A DNA stretch of 64,000 bases from Hallerella porci (lineage in GTDB: Bacteria; Fibrobacterota; Fibrobacteria; Fibrobacterales; Fibrobacteraceae): assembly GCF_003148885.1 (NCBI RefSeq), contig NZ_QGHD01000001.1:286080-350079 (forward strand), in the 5' to 3' direction. How positions within the stretch are numbered: the stretch's first letter is position 1; each line of letters begins with the position of its first letter. Positions 43,517 through 51,112 of this stretch are shown here, piece after piece. The position numbers and the translations under genes were made by a program. Under the pieces are notes generated by a model. It saw only the letters and a list, made by a program, of their open reading frames with translations, did no database searches and had not been told where the DNA came from.

Positions 43517-44929
43517 TTACCACGTGACTCCGGCGCTTCCGCTCATACGGTAACCTTCATAATCACCGGTATAAAAACTCTGCGAAAAATTTGCCCACAG
43601 CCATTCAGTCGGTTGCATTTTAATGCCGAAGCCGAATTCGCGGTAACGAATCGTGGTTTCTTTTGCGAGAAAATCGCGGTCCGTGCGATCGTATGGCGTG
43701 TGAATGTCGTAAACATTACTGCCGAATGCAGAATCTTTCGCCACATTTGATGCGAAGAAAGAAACTTCAATCGCTTGATAAGCGGCTTTGACTTCGGTGA
43801 AAAATTCCCGCGAATTCGGACCGAGTTCTGAACCGAAATATTGCCCGTAATGCGTGTAAGTGTAACCGGCGCCTTTGTGATGCGTATAAACCCACGGTTC
43901 AATCCAAGTAAATTCCGAATTATACGAAACGAGAAGGGGACCGATTTTGCGGTTATCGGTCGCGATGCCAACGCTTGCCGCCCATTTATTTCCCCACCAA
44001 GAATCATCGAACATCGTCGTCACTTTTTTCATATCGTCCCAAAGCATTTCGGCGTAAAATTCCCACTTCGGAATTGTCTTCACGCTGACATCAAAACTGA
44101 GTCCGGTATTTTCTAAATCGCCGGTGTAATGTTGCGCAAAAATATACGGCACAAAAGGTGCGGCGTAAAGCCATTGAAAACTGCGATTTGTACTGTCGGC
44201 ATCTTCATTCGGATTTGAACCGGCGCGTTCCACGGTAGAACCGTAAATCAAAGTTTCGCTAATGCCAAAGTCAATGTTTGCAGGGAGAGAAAGATTTAAA
44301 CGATGCGCATGAAAATATTTGTCTTTGTGTTTATCGTGATAAAGTTTTCCAGCGTATTGCGTATAAGTTAACGGTCCAATCGTAAATTCGTAACCGAGAT
44401 AAGGCGTCGGCGCGGGGAGCGAAATGTGATCGGTCGTATCCATCCAAGGAAGATAATGCGTTAAGTCGCCTTTAAGAGTTAATTTATTGCGGCGGGCAGG
44501 TCCCCATTCGAGATAATCAACGCCGCCCATAATGCGTCCGACATTTCCAATTTTATATTCGGTCGTCGCTGTAAAATAATCCCAAGTCCTCGAATTATCG
44601 CTTTGCACATTAAACGGAATTCCGTTGTACGGATTGTATCCGGGATCGGTATAAGTCCGCGAAGTTTTATCGCTTGTGACACGAGCTTTCGCGCGGAAAC
44701 TCAAATTTTGCATAATTTTTCCGTTGACATAAAGCTCGACAAACAAACTGTTTTCTTTATGCTTGTCATCTTGTTCTGTATTGTCAAATCGCGAAACCGA
44801 AAGCGAATCGCCGAGAGTTCCGCGGACGCGGAAATATGTAGAAGAATCGCCGAATCCGATGTGACCCGGAAGAGTCGCAAACAAAAATTCAGCGCCGAGA
44901 AAAAGCGAAAGAAGAATGCGTTTCATCAT
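43517..44929 (-). CDS. Outer-membrane beta-barrel, Wzi-like capsule assembly family
   Basis: The 470-aa protein has a signal peptide (ending LFATLPG), alternating aromatic beta strands and a C-terminal Trp (AGVTW), as in outer-membrane barrels. The GVDYLEWGPARRNKLTLKG stretch resembles the WGPG motif of Wzi/capsule-assembly barrels. It starts within the last bases of the upstream glycosyltransferase gene (ATGA overlap), so it likely anchors or exports a glycan made by the cluster. Family assignment is by motif only. Confidence 0.7.
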   Translation of the reverse strand: MMKRILLSLFLGAEFLFATLPGHIGFGDSSTYFRVRGTLGDSLSVSRFDNTEQDDKHKENSLFVELYVNGKIMQNLSFRAKARVTSDKTSRTYTDPGYNPYNGIPFNVQSDNSRTWDYFTATTEYKIGNVGRIMGGVDYLEWGPARRNKLTLKGDLTHYLPWMDTTDHISLPAPTPYLGYEFTIGPLTYTQYAGKLYHDKHKDKYFHAHRLNLSLPANIDFGISETLIYGSTVERAGSNPNEDADSTNRSFQWLYAAPFVPYIFAQHYTGDLENTGLSFDVSVKTIPKWEFYAEMLWDDMKKVTTMFDDSWWGNKWAASVGIATDNRKIGPLLVSYNSEFTWIEPWVYTHHKGAGYTYTHYGQYFGSELGPNSREFFTEVKAAYQAIEVSFFASNVAKDSAFGSNVYDIHTPYDRTDRDFLAKETTIRYREFGFGIKMQPTEWLWANFSQSFYTGDYEGYRMSGSAGVTW

Positions 44930-45852
44930 TTTTTGAACGGGAAAATTCCCAAGGCAAAAAGGAAAAGTTTTGAGTGCAGAGAAACATTTTCCCGCGAAGA
45001 TTTAGAAAAAATACAGCGGGGAAGTTGGAAAAGAATGCGTAAAAAACTGCGGAGAGCGCGGAAAGAATGCGAAAGAATTTTTCCGCGGAAACCGAAATGT
45101 TTTCCGTAAAAATAAAGCTGCGAAGAATCGTGTTGAATGCTTCGCGAAAAAGAACTTTTGGCAGAACCGCCGCCCAAATGAATGAGAATTGCATTTGGAT
45201 CGATGACGAAAATATAGCCGCATTTTTTGGCGCGGAAAGCGAAATCTTGATCTTCGTAATACATGAAAATTTTTTCGTCAAACATGCCGATTTCTTGGAA
45301 AGCTTTTGCGGGCATCATCCAGCAGACTGCATTCACCCAATCATTGGTCAGTAACTCGGAATTTCCGAGCGGCTTTGTTTTTCCGTGCAAGACGACATCG
45401 GCAGAAGCGACGCTCCGAAAAGCGTTCGTCCAAAATTCCCAAGCCGAAATAAAACGGTAATCGGTGCGCTGCAATGAGCCGTCTTGATTTTTAACAAGTG
45501 GCGCTGCGATTATTTTTTGCGAAGATTCTTCCAAGTCTTTTGTTAAGCGCAAAAGAGTTTCGGGCGAAGGAATGGTATCGTTATTGAGAAAGCAAACGAA
45601 ATCAAAATTTTCTTTTGCAAAACTTTTGCGAAATGCTTCATTATTTGCAAAACCAAATCCGCGATTTTCGCCGAGTTCGTAAACGGTTACTTGCGGAAAT
45701 TCTTTTCGAATTTTTTCGGGAGTTCCGTCTGCGCTTTGATTGTCTGCGATGACGATTTTCCAATTTTCATCGGGCAAAAGAGAAAGTTTTTGAAGACAAT
45801 TTTTTGTCAGCGCAAACCCGTTATAAGTGACTAAAATAATCAGCGTTTTCAC
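44926..45852 (-). CDS. Glycosyltransferase family 2
   Basis: The 308-aa GT-A enzyme begins IILVTYNG and has IADNQSADGT, FLNNDT (DXD-like), WVNAVCWMMPAKAFQEIGMFDE and YYEDQDFAFRAKKCGY, typical of rhamnosyltransferase-like GT2 proteins. It should add a sugar to a surface polysaccharide. It overlaps the genes on both sides by 4 bases, so translation is coupled within the cluster. Confidence 0.88.
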   Translation of the reverse strand: MKTLIILVTYNGFALTKNCLQKLSLLPDENWKIVIADNQSADGTPEKIRKEFPQVTVYELGENRGFGFANNEAFRKSFAKENFDFVCFLNNDTIPSPETLLRLTKDLEESSQKIIAAPLVKNQDGSLQRTDYRFISAWEFWTNAFRSVASADVVLHGKTKPLGNSELLTNDWVNAVCWMMPAKAFQEIGMFDEKIFMYYEDQDFAFRAKKCGYIFVIDPNAILIHLGGGSAKSSFSRSIQHDSSQLYFYGKHFGFRGKILSHSFRALRSFLRILFQLPRCIFSKSSRENVSLHSKLFLFALGIFPFKK

Positions 45853-46949
45853 CGAGAATTCTCCCCGAGATTTTCAAAAAGAGATTTTAATTTTTGCGCA
45901 GAATTTTCCCACGAAAATTGTTTTAAAATTTGCAGGCGTTTTTCATTTTCTTCTTTTGTGTAAGAAGCTTTTTCGGGATGCATCCAAAAATTTTCAATGG
46001 CAGTTGCTAAACTTTCGGTTCGATGCGGATCAAAATAAATGCCGAGAGGGCCTAAAAAATCTTGCATCGGTGAATGCGACGAAACTAAAACGCGTGCACC
46101 GTTTTGAAGCGCTTCTAATGCGGGCAATCCAAAGCCTTCGTATAAAGTGGGGAAGACAAATCCGCGACAAGTTTGATAAAGTTCACACAATTTCTGCGGG
46201 CTTACAAAACCGAGAATTTCAACGGAATTTTGAATGGGCGAATTTTTCAGTTGGTCTAAAAATTTTTGATTTTTCCAACCGGCGGGACCTGCGATTTTTA
46301 ATTGCGGACGAATATTTTTTTTCGCGAGAATTTCTAAAGCGGTTAAGAGAGTTTGCAAATTTTTTCGCGGCTCTAAACTGCCCGAGAAAAAAAGAAAATC
46401 TTCTTTTTTCGAAAATTCAGTGCGAGTATTTTCTTCCGCAATTCCGTTTGAAATCACTCGGATTTTTTCCGCTTGAATGGACGGATAAAGCGTTTTCAAT
46501 TCTTGCGCCGTAAAATTTGAAACGCAGACAATCGCATCGGACTTTCGAATAGAGCGCGTGCCGAAATACGCGGTAATCAAACGCACGCTGCGTTCCATCG
46601 TCTTCGGAAATCGACGGTAAACGAAATCGTGGACGGTGAGCACTTTTCGAACGCCACGTAATTTTTTCAAAAAAATCGTTTGCTCCGGACCCCAAAAAAC
46701 TTGAATGTTTTCGGCTTTTACAAAATGCGGCAATTCATATTGCTGCCAAAGAATTCCGGGAAGTCGCGTCGGTAAAATGCGATACGAAAAATTTTTAGCA
46801 AAAAGTTTATAAGAAACAGGCGATGGCGAAAAAAGAATGTATTCGTTTTCAGTATCTATTTTTTGAAGTTCCGTTAACAGACTTTCCAAATAGACTTTAA
46901 TGCCCGCAGAATTGGACCGCAAAAGTTTTACATCAATTCCAATTTTCAT
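45849..46949 (-). CDS. Glycosyltransferase family 4
   Basis: The 366-aa GT-B enzyme has an N-terminal KIGIDVKLLRSNSAGIKVYLESLL, LTVHDF, VSNFTAQEL, a C-terminal FFSGSLEPRKNLQTLL and the EX7E region PTLYEGFGLPALEAL. It uses a nucleotide sugar to extend a cell-surface glycan. Acceptor and donor are unknown. It is translationally coupled to the next GT2 gene. Confidence 0.9.
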   Translation of the reverse strand: MKIGIDVKLLRSNSAGIKVYLESLLTELQKIDTENEYILFSPSPVSYKLFAKNFSYRILPTRLPGILWQQYELPHFVKAENIQVFWGPEQTIFLKKLRGVRKVLTVHDFVYRRFPKTMERSVRLITAYFGTRSIRKSDAIVCVSNFTAQELKTLYPSIQAEKIRVISNGIAEENTRTEFSKKEDFLFFSGSLEPRKNLQTLLTALEILAKKNIRPQLKIAGPAGWKNQKFLDQLKNSPIQNSVEILGFVSPQKLCELYQTCRGFVFPTLYEGFGLPALEALQNGARVLVSSHSPMQDFLGPLGIYFDPHRTESLATAIENFWMHPEKASYTKEENEKRLQILKQFSWENSAQKLKSLFENLGENSR

Positions 46950-46964
46950 CGTTCAAATCCTGCG

Positions 46965-47918
46965 TTAATTTTTTCCGAGGAAACGTTTGCAAAATGGAAA
47001 TCCTAAACTAGCGCCGAAAATTTTTTTCAAACGGCGCGAAGCGCTGCAACCGGGATAAAGTTCGCATTGATTTTTCCAAAGCCAAGGAATCCAATGAAAA
47101 TTGCACGAGTGCGAAAGACTGCGTTCTAAAAAATTTTTGTATTCCGAAACGAATGCAATTTCTTCGGGAGTCAGCGTTAAAAGTTTTGCCGATTGCAAAA
47201 GTCCGTTGGAAACGCGAATGTTAATTTTTAACGATTGCGACATCGCAATTTGCGGTCCGAGCCCGATGGAATTTTTCCCGTGCAAACGATAATTTAAAAC
47301 GGGATTTTCAATCGCTAAAATATTTCCCGACTTCGCCGCGCAAAGTGAAATCCATTCGTCGTAAACGGGAATCCAATCGGGAATCGGTAAAATTTTGGGA
47401 AGAAGCGAAGCGCGAAAAAGCGACAAACAACCGTTGACATTATTGGTTCCGCAAAGTCTTGAAATCGTAGAAATGTGGGAAGAAATGCCCGCGAGTTTAC
47501 GCCACGATGAAGCGATTTGTTTTCCGTTTTCATCGATGACGCAAGCGTCGCCGAAGGCGAGAGTCGCCGCAGGATTTTCTTCAAGCGCATTTTCTAAAAG
47601 CGAAAATTTTTCGGGAATGCAAATGTCATCTTGATCGAGAATGGCAACGAAATCTTCGGGCGATGCGGTTTGCTGAATTTCGTGAAACGCATCGGAAAAG
47701 GCGATGCGATGACCGCCATTTTTTTTACGGCGAATTATTTGCAGCGGAAGTTTCTCTTGAAAGCTTTCTAAAATCGAAACCGTCGCATCCGAAGACGCAT
47801 CATCGATAGCGATAATTCTATTGAGCGGACGCGTCACTTGGCAAAGCGAACGAAGCATTTCCGGAAGGAAACGTTCTCCGTTATAAGTTGCGAGCGCGGC
47901 AAAAATCCGAGGTTTCAT
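46965..47918 (-). CDS. Glycosyltransferase family 2
   Basis: The 317-aa GT-A enzyme has IFAALATYNGERFLPEML, IAIDDASSDAT, VAILDQDDICIPEKF and YRLHGKNSIG, close to dTDP-rhamnosyl-type GT2 enzymes. It is the first gene of the leftward glycan cluster and is divergent from the GT4 gene at 48063. Confidence 0.9.
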   Translation of the reverse strand: MKPRIFAALATYNGERFLPEMLRSLCQVTRPLNRIIAIDDASSDATVSILESFQEKLPLQIIRRKKNGGHRIAFSDAFHEIQQTASPEDFVAILDQDDICIPEKFSLLENALEENPAATLAFGDACVIDENGKQIASSWRKLAGISSHISTISRLCGTNNVNGCLSLFRASLLPKILPIPDWIPVYDEWISLCAAKSGNILAIENPVLNYRLHGKNSIGLGPQIAMSQSLKINIRVSNGLLQSAKLLTLTPEEIAFVSEYKNFLERSLSHSCNFHWIPWLWKNQCELYPGCSASRRLKKIFGASLGFPFCKRFLGKN

Positions 47919-48062
47919 TTTGCATAAAATAGAAATTAGCCGTTTTTTTATCCACGCAAAATCGAATGTTTGCAGGAATTGCGAATGCTTCCATTGTGTT
48001 TTTAAGATAAATGAAGCAATTTTTCAAACTTTCTTTCGCCGGAAAATTGTAAATTAACTTGT

Positions 48063-49208
48063 ATGATACCGAAGAAGAAAGTTGTCATTGTCTGCGATAA
48101 AAATTCAAGAACTAGTTTCGGAAGATTGGCTCTTGATTTGGAACGCACACTTTTTGCCGATTTTGATGTCAGTATTCTTTGGTTAAAAACGCCGAAGTAT
48201 TTTCCGAATGATGACGCCGCTCTTCCCGAAGAACGCGGCCTTAAAAGCGAATCTCTTTGGGCGAATTCTCTTTATTCGGGATTTTTCAAATTCAAAGCGC
48301 CGCTTGCCGAATCGCTCAAAAAATTAAATCCGACGATTATTTTTTTCATTCGTCCCGAAATTGGATTTTTGGTTCCTGTCGCCAAAAAAGCTTGTCCCGA
48401 AGCGAAAACGGTTGTGTTAATTCACGATACATTTGCCGAAACTCTTTATCCGTTTAGTTTAAAATTCAAATTGATTTCGCAATTTTATGCAAAGCCGACC
48501 GCAAAGGCCGATGGCTTCGTTTACAATTCGCGCTATTCCAAAGGCGAAGCGGAAAAATATTACGGCATCGCAGGGCGACCGAATGCGGTGACAGGACTTC
48601 CGCTCAATGCGCTCTATTATCATTTGCAAACCGATAGGATGCTTTACCGAGCAAAGCGGGATTCTTTCTGCGCAGATTTAGGGATTCGGGGATTTCGTGC
48701 GCTCGTATTGAATGTGAGCCTTCCTGAACCGCGAAAAAATATCGGCACCTTTTTGGATATGGCAAAAGAGCGTTCCGATATCGCGTTTGTGCGCATCGGC
48801 AAGATGACTCGCGATATCAATTATCAAGTGGAAAAACGCGAATTGCAAAATGTGTTTCACTTTTCCAATCTCGCAGCGCCGATGCTCCGCGAATTTTATC
48901 GCCATGCGGATTTGTTTGTGATGCCTTCTTTCTACGAAGGTTTTGGGCTTCCACCTCTCGAAGCGATTGCGTGCGGAACTCCTGTCGTTTGCGCCGGAAC
49001 GACTGCGCTCAAAGAAATTTTTGAAGGCGTTTGTCCGTTGGTCACTCCCGCAGATAATGTGCAAGGTTATTTGGATGTCTTAGACGATGTCCTTGCGGGG
49101 CGCTTTGAATATAACCCGCAGAAAGTCGCAGATCTCTTAGAAAAGTACAGCATCAAAACGATTGCAGATAAATTGAGCGTTTTCTTCTATTCCATTCTAG
49201 ATCGCTGA
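48063..49208 (+). CDS. Glycosyltransferase family 4
   Basis: The 381-aa GT-B enzyme has VVIVCDKNSRTSFGRLALDLE, VLIHDTFAETLYP, FVYNSRYSKGEAEKYYG, LNVSLPEPRKNIGTFLDMA and SFYEGFGLPPLEAIACGTPVV with the EX7E motif. No ribosome site is clear before ATG 48063. It probably works with the divergent cluster on the same surface glycan and ends at a strong terminator. Confidence 0.88.
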   Translation: MIPKKKVVIVCDKNSRTSFGRLALDLERTLFADFDVSILWLKTPKYFPNDDAALPEERGLKSESLWANSLYSGFFKFKAPLAESLKKLNPTIIFFIRPEIGFLVPVAKKACPEAKTVVLIHDTFAETLYPFSLKFKLISQFYAKPTAKADGFVYNSRYSKGEAEKYYGIAGRPNAVTGLPLNALYYHLQTDRMLYRAKRDSFCADLGIRGFRALVLNVSLPEPRKNIGTFLDMAKERSDIAFVRIGKMTRDINYQVEKRELQNVFHFSNLAAPMLREFYRHADLFVMPSFYEGFGLPPLEAIACGTPVVCAGTTALKEIFEGVCPLVTPADNVQGYLDVLDDVLAGRFEYNPQKVADLLEKYSIKTIADKLSVFFYSILDR

Positions 49209-49231
49209 ATTTTACGAAGAAATTTGAAAGG

Positions 49232-49262
49232 CACGCTGTTCACGCAGCGTGTTTTTTTTTTT
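49232..49262 (+). terminator. Intrinsic terminator after the GT4 gene
   Basis: CACGCTG and CAGCGTG form a 7-bp stem with a 6-base loop, followed by a run of eleven T residues. Confidence 0.93.
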
Positions 49263-49331
49263 GCAAAGAGAAATTGAAAAATGGGAATTGCGAAATGAAA
49301 AATTTCAAAGAAAAATTTCAAAAAACCGTTT

Positions 49332-49369
49332 AAAACAAGTGTAGGCCTCCGAAGAGACCTACACCTGTT
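49332..49369 (-). terminator. Long UUCG-capped hairpin, probable terminator of the sigma-factor operon
   Basis: On the minus strand AAACA-GTGTAGG-CTC pairs with its complement around a C-TTCG-G tetraloop, with two single mismatches, and T-rich sequence (TTGTTTTAAACGGTTTTTT) follows. It is about 110 bases past the end of the Spy-like gene. The rest of 49263-49479 is AT-rich with a TATAAT-like string but no convincing gene. Confidence 0.6.
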
Positions 49370-49479
49370 TGGGGTATGGAGGAAATCAATTACACCTATA
49401 ATATAACAAATTTTTTTGCGGTAGGAAAGGGGTATTTGAAAAAAAAATGTTGCAAAGAACTTTTAATTTTCAAATTTTA

Positions 49480-50100
49480 TCAATCCATTTCCGGATGGTG
49501 AAAATTTGAATTTGGTGGCGGCGGGAGAGGACCTTCGCCATTGTGATGACGCTCACTTGGGAATGGTGGCGGTTCATCGTTTGGATGCGGCATTTTATCG
49601 GAAAATTTCTTCATTTTTTCAAATTTCTTACCGAAAGATTTGAATTTTTCCGCTTGTTCATGGGTGAGAACGCTCTTGAAAAAGCGAATGTCCGCGATGC
49701 GTTGATCCAATCTTTTTTCGTTGAGAAGCAAAAGTTCTGCGCGCACCGATAATAAATCCGCTTCGCTTACGGAATCGGCTTCTAAAATATCGTGTAAGCG
49801 CATTTCGGCGTTGCGTATGCTTTTTTTCATCTCGCGGCGCAAGGAATCGCAGGTGCGACCGTTGGAATCGAGCTGAATTTGCTGCGTTTTCGAAAGGCCG
49901 AGCGCACTGTCCATTTTTTGCTTGAATTCGAAATGCGTCGGTTTTTTGAAATGGCGAAATTCATCGCCGGGATGAATTTCATCGCTTTCCCAATTTTTTT
50001 GTATTTTCTGTTCGTGGCGAAAAACTGCGGAACCGGCGAAAAATCCTGCGGCAGCGGCAAGAATGATTCCAGAACACCAGAAAATTTTGAATTTATTCAT
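49480..50100 (-). CDS. Periplasmic Spy/CpxP-like (CnrX-like) protein
   Basis: The 206-aa protein has an N-terminal signal anchor (ILAAAAGFFAGSAVF), then a helical domain with LGLSKTQQIQLDSNGRTCDSLRREMKKSIRNAEMRLHDIL and LTHEQAEKFKSFGKKFEKM, the pattern of the heavy-metal resistance/Spy fold. The tail is rich in Pro, His, Asp and Glu (HHNGEGPLPPPPNSNFHHPEMD) and could bind metal. It is third in an operon with an ECF sigma factor and a small membrane protein, like CnrYXH-type sensing systems. Confidence 0.75.
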   Translation of the reverse strand: MNKFKIFWCSGIILAAAAGFFAGSAVFRHEQKIQKNWESDEIHPGDEFRHFKKPTHFEFKQKMDSALGLSKTQQIQLDSNGRTCDSLRREMKKSIRNAEMRLHDILEADSVSEADLLSVRAELLLLNEKRLDQRIADIRFFKSVLTHEQAEKFKSFGKKFEKMKKFSDKMPHPNDEPPPFPSERHHNGEGPLPPPPNSNFHHPEMD

Positions 50101-50102
50101 TC

Positions 50103-50420
50103 TTATTCTCCTGTGGGATAGTAATTGTCAAAGGCGGTGGCAAATGTGCTCACGGATTCTCCTGAACCTAAAGAAGAAAACCACGAGTAAGATTCGGTTT
50201 GAAATTCTGATTCAAAGGAAGAATTCGACGAACCCATACCGATAAAGCATGCGCCGGCGACGAGCAAAATGCTTGCGGCGATGGCTGCGGACGAAAGTTT
50301 GCGGAAAAGCAGAAAACGTTTACTTTCTTGCTTTTCTTGAATGCGGGCGAGAACTTTGTCCCACGAATCTTTCCGCGGCGTTAAGCGCGTGAGCTTTGAA
50401 AAATCAATTTCTTCTTGCAT
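50103..50420 (-). CDS. Small single-span membrane protein, putative anti-sigma factor
   Basis: The 105-aa protein has a cytoplasmic part of about 40 residues (FSKLTRLTPRKDSWDKVLARIQEKQ), one membrane helix (LSSAAIAASILLVAGACFIG), and a Ser-rich outer tail. Position and topology, overlapping the ECF sigma gene by 17 bases and followed after 2 bases by the Spy-like gene, suggest it holds the sigma factor at the membrane. No zinc-binding anti-sigma motif is present. Confidence 0.7.
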   Translation of the reverse strand: MQEEIDFSKLTRLTPRKDSWDKVLARIQEKQESKRFLLFRKLSSAAIAASILLVAGACFIGMGSSNSSFESEFQTESYSWFSSLGSGESVSTFATAFDNYYPTGE

Positions 50421-50958
50421 AGGATTTCTCCTTTTTTAAAAATTCGCGGACTTGGGCGCGCGCTCGCGAAAGCTTGGATTTTAAGGTGCCTTCGGGAGCG
50501 TTAAAAATTTCGCACAACGTTTTCATGTCAAAGCCTTCGGCATCTTTTAGCCAAAGGAGGCTTCGCTGTTCGGGAGTTAAAATGGAAAGTCCGCAAGAAA
50601 GAGCATTCTGCGTGAGAATTTCTTCGGTTTCTTCGCGTTTTCCAAAAGCGGTTTCGCGGATTTCGAAATGGCGCGTTTCTTCAATTCTTAAATGCGCTTT
50701 TTCTTTGCGTAGTTTCATGAGGCACGCGTTTTTTGTAAGCATATAAAGCCAAGTCGAAAGCGCAGAATTTCCGTGAAAGGAATGAATGGCTTCGGGAATT
50801 TGCACGAAGACATCCATCAAAATATCTTCGGCGCTGTCTCTATCCAAAAGAATGCGGAAAGCGAGATTCAAAACATGGGAACTGTGCATTTCCCAGACCG
50901 CTTTGAGAGCGCTAACATCTCCTTTTTGGAGTCTTTTGAGAATCTCTTTTTCGTTCAT
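50404..50958 (-). CDS. ECF-type RNA polymerase sigma factor
   Basis: The sigma-70 family protein of about 184 aa starts MNEKEILKRLQKGDVSALKAVWE. Region 2 is ILLDRDSAEDILMDVFVQIPEAIHSFHGNSALSTWLY and region 4 is LTPEQRSLLWLKDAEGFDMKTLCEIFNAPEGTLKSKLSRARAQVREFL. A 13-residue longer start at 50997 is possible, since neither has a clear ribosome site. It probably responds to an envelope or metal signal through the two downstream genes. Confidence 0.88.
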   Translation of the reverse strand: MNEKEILKRLQKGDVSALKAVWEMHSSHVLNLAFRILLDRDSAEDILMDVFVQIPEAIHSFHGNSALSTWLYMLTKNACLMKLRKEKAHLRIEETRHFEIRETAFGKREETEEILTQNALSCGLSILTPEQRSLLWLKDAEGFDMKTLCEIFNAPEGTLKSKLSRARAQVREFLKKEKSYARRN

Positions 50959-51021
50959 TCTATTATTTAGATGCTTTCGGAAAGATTTCGGTTGCATAAA
51001 AAATAATACGAAGAAAAATCC

Positions 51022-51079
51022 TTGTCAGCGGACGCAAAAATTATTATAATTTATGCAAATATTTAAAAATATGCATAAA
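51022..51079 (+). promoter_or_regulatory. metH promoter overlapped by an 8-bp inverted repeat
   Basis: TTGTCA (51022-51027) and a perfect TATAAT (51045-51050) are 17 bases apart. The inverted repeat TTTATGCA-N14-TGCATAAA (51050-51079) covers the expected transcription start near 51057, so a repressor binding there would block initiation. The motif is not the E. coli MetJ box or an AdoMet riboswitch, and no cobalamin riboswitch is visible. Confidence 0.65.
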
Positions 51080-51112
51080 CTTTAATTCACCCTTTCTTTT
51101 TGTGAGACTACG

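Noticed and set aside
49380..49480. Short plus-strand frame starting ATGGAGGAAATC
   Set aside because: It reads a Lys/Cys/Phe-rich string from AT-rich sequence, runs into the end of the Spy-like gene, and has no conserved look.
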